Positions 25,283-38,900 of a stretch of DNA of 64,000 bases are shown piece by piece. This stretch comes from Pyxicephalus adspersus. Taxonomy: Eukaryota; Chordata; Amphibia; Anura; Pyxicephalidae. The stretch is from NCBI RefSeq assembly GCF_032062135.1, contig NC_092860.1:130810755-130874754 (forward strand), in the 5' to 3' direction. Below the pieces are notes generated by a model, which worked only from the letters and a program-made list of their open reading frames with translations, did not search any database and was not told the DNA's origin. The stretch's first letter is position 1. Each line of letters starts with the position of its first letter. The position numbers and the translations under genes were made by a program.

Positions 25283-28200
25283 GTAAGTGGAACGCCGGCT
25301 GTACATAATGCATGAGTAAGAGATGCTGTACCCTGCCCATCTGCAGGACCTCTCTTTAGTTCAGAGAAAATAGAAAGGGTCTATTACAATTTAATGGCTA
25401 TTATAAGTAACCAGCATGTATGCAGGGAGATATCAGCTCCCTTTAAATCCAAGGATAGTCTGTAAGTCTGCCAACTTTTTATTGTGCAGCTGCAATATAT
25501 TTCTAAAGCAATGCAGTATTACTATTTCAGTAGGATGACCGATAGTTATTGTGCATGTGGATACTGATGCGCTAGCCTCTAAATGGGGGATACGAAAGGG
25601 TAGGTAAAGCTTCCGTATAGGTGTGGCTTGCTTGGACCACCTGTACTCTTAAGTCTGTTTCAGGTGTTTATTAATGCCGTTCCTTTGTCAGCATTTACTG
25701 ATGCAGTGCACAATTACTTTTTAAATAATTGTGCCCCAGAGACTGGTATTACCAATGGCCATGGCCTGACATAGTGCTGTGCATGGCCAAGGATACAGTA
25801 TGCCTGCAGGGGGGCATTCCAACTTGCTGGATGTGTACCTCTAGAAACCAACCTGCTCTGGCATCAAAAAGTTTAAAAGATTTTTCTACTTGGAAGAAAA
25901 CTTATAGCTATGGTATGTCATGGATGCTCCAACAGCGAGAACTGTCTGCCATAGTTACCTGCTCTGTTCCGCCCACCAGTGTATTTCTATATCATAAAAT
26001 AAATCTAAAAGAATGGGACCCTCATTAGTGGCCAGCAGAGCCAGGAATGTCAGCACAGAATCTCATAAAATAATTCTGGAACAATACAGTTGTTTATTTT
26101 TTCGGCATCTACCAACAACTAAAATATTTTTGGGTGGGCAGCCCTGTAGAAATGAGTCTGCCTTTAATAGATTTTTTTCTATTTAAGTGTATTTTAGCAT
26201 GCTGAATCATGCAATGGATTCTTGTAGAATGTTAGAGTATTACAATCTTACCTAATATAGTTTCTGGCTATGTTGCAAAGTCTTGGAGTCTTGCCTTGAA
26301 TGCTGCAGAAGTGGGAGTCTCGCTCTTTCCGGTGCATTCCATAGTGTAAATAAAAAGTTGGAAAACTAAGCTCTTTATAATGGCAGTGGCAGGTAGGTGG
26401 ACCTGAAAGCCCAATTGCAGAAAGTTTCAGAGCCTTGAAAGATGGAGCTAAACATAAGAATAATGTATCTTGCATTTACCTTTGAATTATAATTATTGGT
26501 TAACTGATTGTTTAAGGCAGATATATTGTAGTCCTATGGCATATGATGTTCATTGATGTGTAACAGATTTAATATGCAGGAAGTGTCAAATAGAAAACCA
26601 CCATGAAGCACCCCATGGGATTCCAAATTTTCTTAAAAAAATGCATCGTCACAAACTTAAACCAACAAATAATCAAGAGGAAGGGGTACAAAGCAATAAA
26701 GTGAGAATCGGAGAAAATTCTCACATTCTTCAAACTGGATAACTCAAACAATGTCTTGTAATTTGTTTTGTGTTAAAACTAACTAAAGTACCGCTTTTAA
26801 AAAAACAATAATCAGCCAGGCAGGAGTTATGTCATTCCAATAAAGAAGGCCAAAGGCCTGGCTCCAGAATTATGATGGCAGCGCCTGCGGTGGAGTGAGG
26901 ACAGGTGAGTGTAACATCCTTTCTGTAATAAGGGACCTACCTGGTTGCAATTTTTTTAATTTTTGGGTTTAGCGCCAATTTAAGTCTTAGTAGCTATGAC
27001 TCCTATTTAAGTAATTGTACTTTTTTTCAGGTGGCATATATCTTTTAGCTTTACCAGTAAAGAAATCATGTGTGCTGACTGAGATTGGAGCTCTTATTTA
27101 GGGCTGATATGCGTCATCATATTATTAATTTTTTAGGATCAGAGATTTGCTCCACTAATAGTTTTTAAAGCTCATGTCAAAAGGCCATTGTTCAGTTCAA
27201 AGCTGCTTCTGAGGTCATTAGGAATGCAAAGCAGCTTGATGCAAGCTGAAACAGCTTAGAAGGAGGTCAATCGTAGATCAGAAGAAGTCCAATAGCTGGT
27301 CAAGTGCACCTGCAAGGCAATTCTAAATTATCTCAAACTAGGCAGAATGAACCTGAAAGCACACTATATTTTCCCATAATGGTCAGAGATTCTAACAAAA
27401 ACATGCAGTTAAGTTTATTGGCTTCCTCCAAAAAATTGACCTTAGACAATGTTAAAGACATATGACTATGGTAGGGACATTAAATTGTGAGCCCAAGCTA
27501 GGACAGCTAGTGACATGACTATGGGCTTGTATGGACTATATAAACTATATAAATACTGTGTAATAATAATAATACATTTATAAAAGGAGCCTACATGTCA
27601 GGAGACTTCAAAAAATATTAGAAAATGACAAAGTGCGTTTGCAAGTTTGGAGTTCGGAGTGCAACTTCTTATGTAGTCATAGTCAATATGGAAGATGAAA
27701 TTAAGTAGTTTTAAAGGTGCAATGGGCTTTAAAATCGTATTGGTTTATGAAAGCTCTTTTCAACTATCTTGAACCTGTTCCTCATTCAAAAATGGCACAG
27801 CAGTAGCTTCACAAAAAGAAAAAAAAATAAAGTAGAATAGGAAAAAAATAATAATAAAGTAAAATAAAATTAAAGCAAAATGCAAAATGGAATGTTTATG
27901 ACATACATAAACCACAAACAAATAAACATAATAAAAGAAAAAAAAACACAAATGCAAAACCTTGGCATGTATGGAAAGTAAACAGCACAACCAAAGTACA
28001 GGACAAGCTACCAGCTGGTAGGCACAATATGGATTGCATGATAAAAGTAAAATGAAAGAAATAAAATGATCTTTCCTCACTTTTGTATTAAAAAAAAATT
28101 TGTACTAATCCTCTGCATATTACAACATCACATTTACTCCTTTGTAGTCCAGCGCCAGTTGACTTCCAGATTAAATGTTGCTGAGGGTCACACTGTGAGC

Positions 28201-31200
28201 CCAGGGCATCAAAAAATCCCCCCATGGGGGTGCATCATCAAGGATTCTTGGATTCACCAAGGTGTCTTCGAAAACTTGAGTTAGCCAGGAAAAGCTATTA
28301 TTTCATTAGCATGTGTAGCTAAAAGTCAAAACTGTATTCAGACTGTGGCTAACGTGTTGTGTGCTACGTTGGCACAGTACTTTTTGCTCATTTCCTAAAT
28401 ACCCCATTTCCCTTGCATGACAGTACTATGTTCAGGAGCTTTACCATAAGAGTCATCAAAGTTTCAAAGAAATATTGGGGACTTTAAAATAATGTATTTC
28501 TGACTATAATTTATGATTGATTTACAGAAAAACTCCCCTAGAAGTTTTTGCCCTAGAAAAATACCCTAAGCAGTTTTGGTGGCAATACCATGGCTTAGGG
28601 GCTTGGTAATATCCATACTTTCCTAAGGTTTTGGTAAAAATAAAGTCACTAGTTTTACTCATTCCTGCCTGTGAGTTGGGCCTAGGAACAAACAATTGTA
28701 CAAACAAAAAAGAAGGCATTATGGGCAAAAGAATAGCTGTAAAATATTTACTGGAAGCTCACAACTTAATTGTTTCACCTAAATGAACTATATTAAAAAA
28801 CAAAAAAAGTCACTTACCTTTACTTCCACAGATCTCTCTGGAGCTGTCTTCCATACAGTCCTGCTTTCCTGCTGTAGTTGTAAAAAATTGTGCCAATCTC
28901 ACTGCGCATGCATGAGATCAGCACCTTTTTCAATGACTGAAAAGCTCCTTCTACACACGCTGGGGTCTTCGGTCATGCACGGAAGGAGCAGCCCAAAGCC
29001 TTCTGGGGTTTGTGACATATGTATCCCAGGAGGCTCTGTACTCACATTCAGTCTTTTCCACCACAGTTGTAAGAACAAAAAGAGAGAGGCTTAGCTTTTT
29101 TTTAAGACATTTAATAAAAAGGAAAAAAAACACCTTTTTATATTATGTAGAAGGGTTTTTTACCTTTCTATATGAAGTAAGATTTGGGGTGATAGGTCTG
29201 CTTTAAGTGAAGAACGAAAATAAGGTTGTCAGGATCTACATTAGGGAACAAATTAACAAATTCATTATTGTTTCCCAAGAAGTTGATCCCCGTGTTAAGG
29301 GGCTCAAAACACAAAAATTCTGACTCAGTCTAATCATATTAACTGACTCTGGTTGGTACTGTCCATGTGCTCGTTGTACCATCAGAGGAGATTCTAGGTG
29401 CAATATTAGATATTATTGTCAGTTATGGAAAACTGGTACATTTGGGTGTTGAACAGATGTTGACAAACTAGAATAATGTATTTTCCACTATCCCTGTGCC
29501 TAAAAAGGGACGTCATTGGCTTGATGGAAAATTGGTGCTGGATGTTCCTATAGCTAACTGATAGGGGTGGTAGATCATACTGCCAACTTCTCCAACCTGC
29601 ACATAAGTGTAACATGTGAGACAAGATCAGACTGTAGACACTGCAGAAATCAGATTTTTTTTTTTTAAATCGATGCCAGCTGCTAAACTGTTAGCAGCTG
29701 AAATTCAGCAGTTTTTACATCTCAAACCATCTTATAAAATGCTGAATAGAAACTGCAGAAAATCAGAGCTATTGACATTGTTCTGTGTCTGGACATTGCA
29801 GATAAGCACTCAAAGTGACTGTGCCTGGTGTAACTCTTGTATTACACTGTAACATAAATCTGGGCACTGACCAACGTGGCAATGCTTCACCTATATAAAC
29901 AGGGCTGGATTTTTGCATAACCAACATAGACTGTGGCCTGGGGCTGCTTGGGGTGGCACGCAGACAACCACACATCATGTTGCTGACAGTCAGTAAAACA
30001 TTCCCAAGGTTTCCAGATTGCTATCCTGTCTGCCAATGCCATTCAGCTAGACCATCACTATTGCTGACTCTTCAAACTCTGACAACTTACAATTTGTGAT
30101 TTTTTTTCATGGGGAATGTGTTGGTAATGTACAATTCACCCACTTTACATCCTTAACAAACTGCTAGCAGAATCATAATGTCTATCCCCCTGTCCACCAT
30201 TGGCCTCATTGTGCCTTGTCTAGCAAAAACATCTAAATTTGACCTGATTCTGTTCAGCTGGGCAGCAATCTCATACACAAAACCACTGTTTACCAAGAAT
30301 GATCACACTGTTATTTTTGACTGCACCTAATGGCGGGGTACAAAGTTAATCCCATGCAGTCACTAAATGTTTTTCCAACAACACTAGAATGAATGCATGC
30401 TGTTCTGTATAGAGAAGGAAGGATGACCATTAGACATCCAGCCACATCAGCACTCAACAGAAGTTTTTCCCGTTGGTTGTTTAGAAATTGAGCAGGGCAG
30501 ATCAATGAATGACGTCAGATCCTCCAACGTGACCCAATCAAGTAGGTTTAAATCACTCTGCTCTTGATTATCGCTCTGCCTTACTGAATGCACACATATT
30601 AAACTGAAAACAACATAATACAAAAGTTTACTTACTAAAAGCCTTGGTTGTGTCTAATCAGAAAATCTGGTGATCAGAGGAGATGATTACCAGATGAGTG
30701 ATTTGTACTCACTAAGGGGTTATGCTAGAGGGTCTCGAATGTTCACCTAATCCAGTCTGTACATAGCCTAATAATGGCCATATTGATGTTTTGTCATGTA
30801 ATAAAAAGTATTTGATCATCTAACAATTATATTAAAACTAGAGCATTCCCAATCATTGTTTGATATCTATTGATGAAACATTTATCCGGACAACCCATTC
30901 TTTGCCCACTAAAGCAGCAATAATCTTCAAAAACCTATTCTGTCTGGCCAATGTGAATCAGGGGGAGTACTCCCTAAAAACCAGTAGGAGCGCTTCCCAT
31001 TGCAAGACTCTGCAAAGGCTATATGATAATATTAGGTTTAGGAGGCTGAGCATTGGTAGCAGTTGTAAACAGAATGCCTTCGACACCTGGAAGTATTGGA
31101 GGTCAATGAAAATCTAAACAGCTACATCCATAAAGACAAGGGACAAAAAATAACAGGAGACATCTTTAGTAACTGCTAAGCATGTATGATAACAAGGTAA

Positions 31201-31769
31201 ATTAAACCTGACATGTACAGTGCTGACATATGGTCCATTTGGCCTACAGTGCAGGGATAAGCAAAAATTTCCTTGAACTTCCGATGGTTCCGCAAAATTT
31301 TGGCGACCCGATTTTGCGAAACCATCAGAACCATCATTAATCAGTGCAGCCCACAATCTTTTTTTTTCATTTTTTTTTATTTTAATTCATGCTTGATTGG
31401 AGAATTTACAGTGGCCAATCTCACTTACAATTTCGGTTAGCGAGAATGGCCAAATTCACCGCGAGATCGAGTTTTAAAAACTCGCTCGCTCATCCCTACT
31501 ACAGGGAGCAATGTGGATGTTTCATGTCATAGGAAATAGTGAAGAATTAATTGTATTCAATCAGACTAACCTTTTTTTGTATCCCTCTTAGATTGTAAGC
31601 TCTTCGGGGCAGGGTCCTCTCCTCTTCATGTGTCACTGTCTGTATCTGTTATTTGCACCCCCTATTTAATGTACAGTGCTCATATTATGTTGGTGCTATA
31701 TAAATACAGTTTATTGTTAATTATAATAATTATAATGAAGTGCCTTGGCATATAAAGTATAGATAGATA

Positions 31770-31814
<45 letters not shown>

Positions 31815-31827
31815 CAGATAGATATAG

Positions 31828-31870
<43 letters not shown>

Positions 31871-32901
31871 GTGTCGGTAAATTGCTAACAAATGCACAGA
31901 TCTCCTCCACACATCTATACAAATACTGTAGTTTCCCTTTAAGGAACAGCTGCTTAGAAAAGTTCTTGTTAGATTTTTCTTGGCACCAGAAACAGTTCAA
32001 ACTGTATTTTCTTCTCCGAAATTCACCCAGTATGTGACTTTTGTTTGTATGTACTTTTGTAGGAGTCTGGTAAATGGGACATTTTCTGAGATCAAGGACC
32101 GAATGTTTTCTCATCTGCCTTCCCTGCAGCTGCTGTGAGTACTGCACTCCATAACAATACACTTACTGAAGCTCCTTTCATTGTAGCTGGCACAGGGCAT
32201 CATTGTCATTCCAAACACATCACTGCAAATAGTGTTTGGGAATGTTAGCTGCTCTACAACATTGTGCTGTTTCCATAAGAAAATAAAAATCTGTGTCCAG
32301 TAACCATTTCTGTTCTGTAATCATTTTACTAAAACAGAATATTAAGAAGCTAGAATAGAACTGTCCTTAGAATGGGGTCTGCGACTATATAGGTGCAGGA
32401 TGTAAGCTGCAAAGTTTAGATGTCATTTACCGCAGTCTGATCAGGGAATAATTATAGTCGGGGTCAGCCTGGGGACCTGGGGCCCACAAGAGAAAATGAG
32501 GAGGGCCCGCAAGTATGGATAGCTTTCCTGGCACTGGATCGTCTGAAAGGCAGCATGGGCCGGAGGCCTACCAGAGGGCTAGGAAGCTGTGACCCTCTAC
32601 ATGGCACAGAGGACGTATCACTGGGACCCAATAGAAGTTTTTTTTCCAGTACTCCAGTGGGCCAGTACAACTCCATTAGTGTATGGCAAGGCAAACTATT
32701 TATTTTGTTTTATATGGGGAAAGGATAAGACTGTCTTCTAGTTTTATACTCATATGCAAGAATTACGTAGAGAGCTTTTCCCACTGATCATTTTTGATAA
32801 ATTTAACAGGCAAGAAATGAGGAAAATATATGACACTGCAAAGGTTAGAGTGTGACAGCGTTGTACCATTTCCCCACCTACATATATACATCCCCACCTA
32901 A

Positions 32902-32938
<37 letters not shown>

Positions 32939-35900
32939 TACATAAATTTAATACTCAGATATAAACCTAACTAAATATTTAAACCAAGGTACTTATTTTT
33001 ACCTGAAAAAACAGTAAAAAGCTTTGGTTTTAATATAAACCTAGGTCTCAACATTTTGTGCCTGTCACTGCTAACATATAAAACAGTAACCAATAGAATT
33101 AATATAAAGAAATACATCCATGGTGTGGTATTTTTAAAACATTTTTTTAAAAACCGGGAAAATTAGCCCAGTCTATATATCAAGTATTTTGTACTTTTGA
33201 CTAGGCTATAATGACTCACTTGCCATGAGTAATGATCTAATAATGTTTAATATATTACTGTTGTTCTTTAGTAGATGGCATTGTGTCATGTAAAGTGTGT
33301 AATAAACTCTGTATTATTAAATTTCACAAGTTTGTTACACACTTGACATGAGGACACAGCACCACCTACTGGTGTTTCCCCAAGTATAAACAAGATCTTT
33401 TTTCTATTAGCATTTTGAGGGGAAAAAAAAATCTCAGTTTATACTTGAGCATGAAACCTTGTATAGTCACTCAAAAACTGCCACTGATCTTTAGTGATCT
33501 AGTGTGTGCACTGATGCTAGGTGTAAGATATGATAATTTAGGGTCTGTATGAACCTTGGGACCTACTGAGTGGTTGCTGTTGGTTAATGGGCTTTGCTAA
33601 CATATTATTGGAGCTATAAAATAGCTAGATACACAGTGGACATATATATCTACCTTACCTGCCATAAAAACATATTAGTGCCACATATACACAATAACAT
33701 ACATGTATTTTACATGCTATTTCACCTAGTTATTGTCACCTTCCCAATGCCAACCTATTGATTAGACAATGAACAAGTAGCAACACACCAATAATTTATC
33801 AATTCATCACACTCTGATCTTCCCTCCTGTAAGCATGTTACCCTGTCAACACACAAACATTAGAAACTATGTTGGTCCTAGTTTTGCCCCTCTAATTCCT
33901 ATGTTTGCTAGTTTTATGTAAAAGTAGCTAATCTGTGTGGAATTTACTTTAATCCTAGCTATATGCACAAGAGAAAACTAACTGCAGTGAGTGTTTACTA
34001 TATAGGCAGTAAATGTGCAGTGAATAAAGAACAATTTTTCACTGAATGTATGGCTAAGCTTTATAAACACCACATCAACAAACAAGATTCTCCATTTTTT
34101 ACTGTACAAATAGTGCTGATTATTTTGAAAGATTAGATTCCTGTCTAGCAGAAAACCTGTACATGTGTGAAGTAAAGCATTTTGTTTGTGCTGTCATTCC
34201 ATCTGTCTCTGGCAGTCATCCTGTTTTGTTTGCACTGCATTTAGAAGCTTATCCTTTTCTTTCCACATATCAAGAAACATTTTCACAGCAGTGATCTCCT
34301 TCCCACCGACAAACTAAGTTTAGGAATTGCAGGACCCTTTAACCTCCTTTTTAACACAGTCTGATTGTCTTTCATTTTCAATGGTCTATTTTCCATTTTA
34401 CTTGATTTATAGCGCTTCTTATAAATGTTAATTTGTCTCCATAAATATGTATCTAATCATCTTTGCATCAACTGATTATTCCTTGGTGTACTAAACTTGT
34501 TTTCTGTATAGTTACCTTTATTAGCAAATTGTAATATTGTATATATTGTATAATATAATTCAATATACACATTATAGATTACTTCATCTTTGATAAAAAA
34601 CCTTTTGGTATTTAAAGGATAACTGTGGTTTATAAAGGTTATCTTTTTCATGCAATCCCCCCGTCCTGCAGAAACCCTTTCTGTTACTTCTGAGCTAATG
34701 AAGATGGTGCCTACAGCAGAGGAAGTAATATCATTTTCCCTACAGGAAGTTATTTCCCGTAACTACTTAAAATAATATTGCTCTGCTAATTCCTAATAAT
34801 AGGGGCAATGTGCACAATTCTTGCACTTTCAGACAATTTTAAATTTTAAAATGCAGATTCAGTGCAGAATGGTAAATGTATGTGGGGAAGGTGTTGGAGA
34901 AGTTTATTGTATATAAACCCAAAAACTTTTTTCTTGTTTGTATAAAACCTTTTTTAGCAATAAATTGTTGAGAGTTAGGAAGTTCTGTCAGGTTTGTATT
35001 GCTGTCTGTGTCCCCATCTACAGCACAGGAAAGAGAAATCTCCAAATTGAGGCAACTGGTTAAAAAAAGAATTGTAACCCGTCCTTATTTTATTAAAATT
35101 GAAAAGGGTTGGCTTTAGATATACTTTATGTAATTGGGTTACGATATACTTTGTCATTTTTTTTAATGCAAAGTGTCTTACCTGTAGATATCGTCAGTAA
35201 CAGCACTTCTTTCTGTGGACTGACAACCCTAAGCCAGTGCCTACCATGTAGCAGTGTTATCAGCCTGCTCTGTGTGTTCTTTTAGAAAGCCATAGGGCTG
35301 CCCCTGTAAAAAAGATTTTTGATTTATATACACACATTTTGATATCGTCTGCCTGTTATACTAGGGGAGATATTGGCCTGTCTATGGCCAGACATTACAT
35401 ATTACAATGGGGATCTGAGAGGTTTTGTGCATTGATTCTGTGTTTTGCCTACACTACAAGCTTTTCTGTGCAACGGAAGACATAGAATCTGCCAATATAA
35501 ACTCAAATAAACAATTCTAAGAACATAAAAACACTCCTGGGATCATGAGTCAGTTTCTCCTTTATGTACCAAAGAGAAAAAGTGTAAGTTGCAAATGTGC
35601 AAATACGTAAACGTGGATGGAGAAGTTCACTACACATATACATTTCCTGCACCAGTGTCTTTTGTTTGTTAGGTAACTAATAAAAGTGTGTCCAGCTAAG
35701 GTAAAGGAATTGCTTAATTAATAATGTAAAATATAATGTAGGCAAATGAGGTAAAGGGATGAATGCCAAGGGGGAGGAAGTTTGGTGAGACACCTTGATG
35801 GTAACTTATGTATAGGGTCAAATATCTGGTTATGAATGGGGGTCAATGGCAGTGGAAGGTAGGCAGTTAGGGAGAGATGGAGGGATGTTGGGGCACCAGT

Positions 35901-38900
35901 GTGTGGAAACTTTGGGAAATGAATGTGATAGTAGGTGGGTGGGGGAGGAGAGTAGCAGGGGAGGATTGGGGTTAGGCATGGTAGAGGGAAGGGTGAAATG
36001 TTGTGCAGGTTTGGTGTTGGGTGAGGGAATATGCACATGTGTTAGTGAAAGTGAGCTGAAGATAGGGTCTGCAATGTGCAATTGCATTGGTAAGAGGTAA
36101 AAGGAGATGGTGAGAGCAGGGGTCTGTGTTAAGGTTCAACATGGTATAGGTGGACCCAGAAAGAACGGAACATTGTAAGAGCAAGGTGGGGGGGATGGAG
36201 GAGAACTGGTGCAATGGTGAAAGCAGGTGTTTGAATTTTAGGAAGGATGAGTAGAAGTAGCAGTTAAAGTTGAGTATAGGTTAGGTTTGTATTAGTGTGA
36301 GTGAAGGTAAGTGAAACAGATGCAGTAGTGAGGGCTTGTGTAGGTGAACAGGTTAAAGGTGATAGCAGGGGTGCAGATGCAGTGAGGAAAGTAGGATGGG
36401 GGTCTAGGTGTTTTGGGGTGGAGTAGTTAACATGTAGGAAGGTAATATTTGCAGGGGTACAAAAATAGAATCTGACATTTAATTCCTGTAGTTTAAAATA
36501 TACAAGACATTTTTTTTATTAAAAAAACTACAGTTCTGTAACAAGTAATAACCATATAGGACATATGGACAATGCACACTGTTATACACCTGACCATACA
36601 TAAGGACCACATTCAATGTATGCAGGTCTTTTTCAACAAGTTCACAAAAAGTTATAATAACAATTTTTTAATATTAGTTATGGATAGTAAACATAAACCA
36701 TCTGTACATATAAATAGTATCCACTTGTTACCACCATTACAAGCATTAATTATTACATTTTCTGGTATTCTGACACTGTGTATATAATAAAGCACTCATA
36801 CAAGCTAAAATGTAAATTATGTACCTGAGCTCTGTCCACATGAAAAGCATTTACACACAAAAGATGTATGGTATTCCTATTTCTATTGAAACATTGAAAT
36901 TGGGTTTCTGTTTTATAAAAGTAAAAGCCTCTAACTTGTCTTTCATGACTATGACAGACACTCCCTGATACCGCTAAAACCTGCAAGCCATGATTTTGTC
37001 ATGATGCAGTGCTGGAGAAGTTTTTGCGAACATGTTAAACATTCTTCAAAGTATTTTAGAACTGAAACTTTTTTTTATTATAACAAGATCTCTTTATTAT
37101 GAATTTAAATGCAGCTCTGTAGGGGTCTGTCACTGAAAGGTCAGCCATTGAGGGTCTGTTATCGCACTCTGTTACTGGAGGTCTGAGATAGGACCAAGGA
37201 GGGAAAACAGAAAAGAAATACAGAAGAGAGGGAATGAGGATATAGAGTGCCAGGGATGTAGATAAAAAAAGGGGGAATGTAAAAAACATTTTGGTTAGCC
37301 CTTTCTATATTTCATCTTTATCAACTTCTCCATTCCCCAACTTTTTACCTTTTTCACCATATATATATATAAATATATATATATATCTAAAATTCTTCCA
37401 TTATAAACTATAGATTTTTTAGGTTGACATTGCTCTGTAACAGTATGACACTGTAGTACAGTATTAAATAAAGAAATCATATGCAGTAATAGGTAAGTGA
37501 TATCAGTGGAGCTCTTCTTTGTCCTTCTTTACAGCCACTGTAGAAATAAATGCCCCAACATTTGTTAGTTCAGTTTCAAGTTCAAGCTATTTTTTCAAAA
37601 TAATAAAAGGATAAGAGTAACAGAAGTGAACACAGCATTGTTGCTAATATGCACCCCGCACCTTTTGCATTGAGCCAATGGTCTTGCAATGCTTTACACT
37701 GCTTCATTGTACAATCAACATTGACAGCAGCAAGTCCATTCTGACATTGGATTATTGCATGGCTTCTGAAAAACCCAGGGCACTCATGGGCATCCCACTC
37801 AGTGTTACAGGGTATATAGCAAGTATTTATGTCCCTTTCGCTTTTCCCTATGCTCTTTAATCCTTCCTACTTCTCTCTTTTTACCAATTTTCCACTACCT
37901 CCACTAGTGCCTTGAGTATGGGGTGTCTGTCTGATGTTTGCCCTAAAGTACCAGAAAGTTTCTAATAATGGTTCTGCCAAAGCAAAGCAAGTATGTTTGT
38001 GTGACTATTACGTAGGGTTGCCACCTGGCTATTGGTTTTTCAGTCTAGCTAGTAAGAATTGGTCTTTTTGTTTTGATTAGTAAAAAAAATGGCAAAAACG
38101 TGGCAACCCTTCTGTTACACCAGGTTGGCAGTTACACCGCACAAGCAATTATTACTGTGTTTTCAATTAAAGATTGAGACCAGGGGTCGGCAAACTCCGG
38201 CCTTTAGGCCAGATACGGCCTAACCGGTAGTTAGTTCCGGCCTAACGCCAGCCGGCATCTGCCAGGGGCGTTAGGAACTACTGGAGCCGGAGCCACTGGA
38301 GCTCTGGTGCCGCCTTCTTGCTGTTGCTCCCCTATTCACCTTGGCTGGCGTTGATACTTCCGCAGTAAATAGGGAAGGCTTCCTGAAGGGAAATCCCTCT
38401 CCTCTGCAATGCATACGGAGGAGAAGGATTTCACTTCAGGGGGTGTTCCCTGGTGGTGGGCAGAGCCATTAGGGCAGGACTCAGAGTCCAGCCTAGTGTA
38501 CTCTAGCCCACCTCTGAAATGGCCTGATGGCCATAAAAGTTTGCGACCCCTGCTCTCGACAATCAATTTGGGGCCTGGGATCAGTGCTCTAGGTGACAGG
38601 GCTAGCACATCTCCTGCTTGATAGCCAGCTGGTATCCAGACTGGGAATATTAAAATTTCTAGTGTTAGATTAGAACACACATCTAATCACACATTGGTCT
38701 CAGCTAGTCCCTGGTGCCACTTCTGGCTGGAAGCAGGTGGAATCAGGGTTCCTGGGTCTAAACCACTGTTTTTGCTTGGTTTGCACTTGCATGCATAAAG
38801 CTGCTATATGTTAGGTCATAAATTAATGAGACATTTACCTGTACATTTTCTGCATACATAAACAAAACTATTTGCATTCTCTTAAATGACATTTAAAATG

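Noticed and set aside
31761..31870. CRISPR-like regular repeat
   Set aside because: Simple tetranucleotide repeat without spacers, in a vertebrate genome.
31680..32162. 160-codon minus-strand ORF with Ile-Tyr-Leu-Ser repeats
   Set aside because: The repeat is the translation of the (GATA)n microsatellite. The rest overlaps LGI2 exon 2 on the other strand.
35718..36214. Pro/His/Ser/Leu-rich minus-strand ORFs
   Set aside because: Open frames result from G-richness of the + strand, which removes stop codons. No domain features.
38336..38680. 114-codon minus-strand ORF
   Set aside because: Lies inside the GC-rich hAT-like element at 38181-38552; no protein features.
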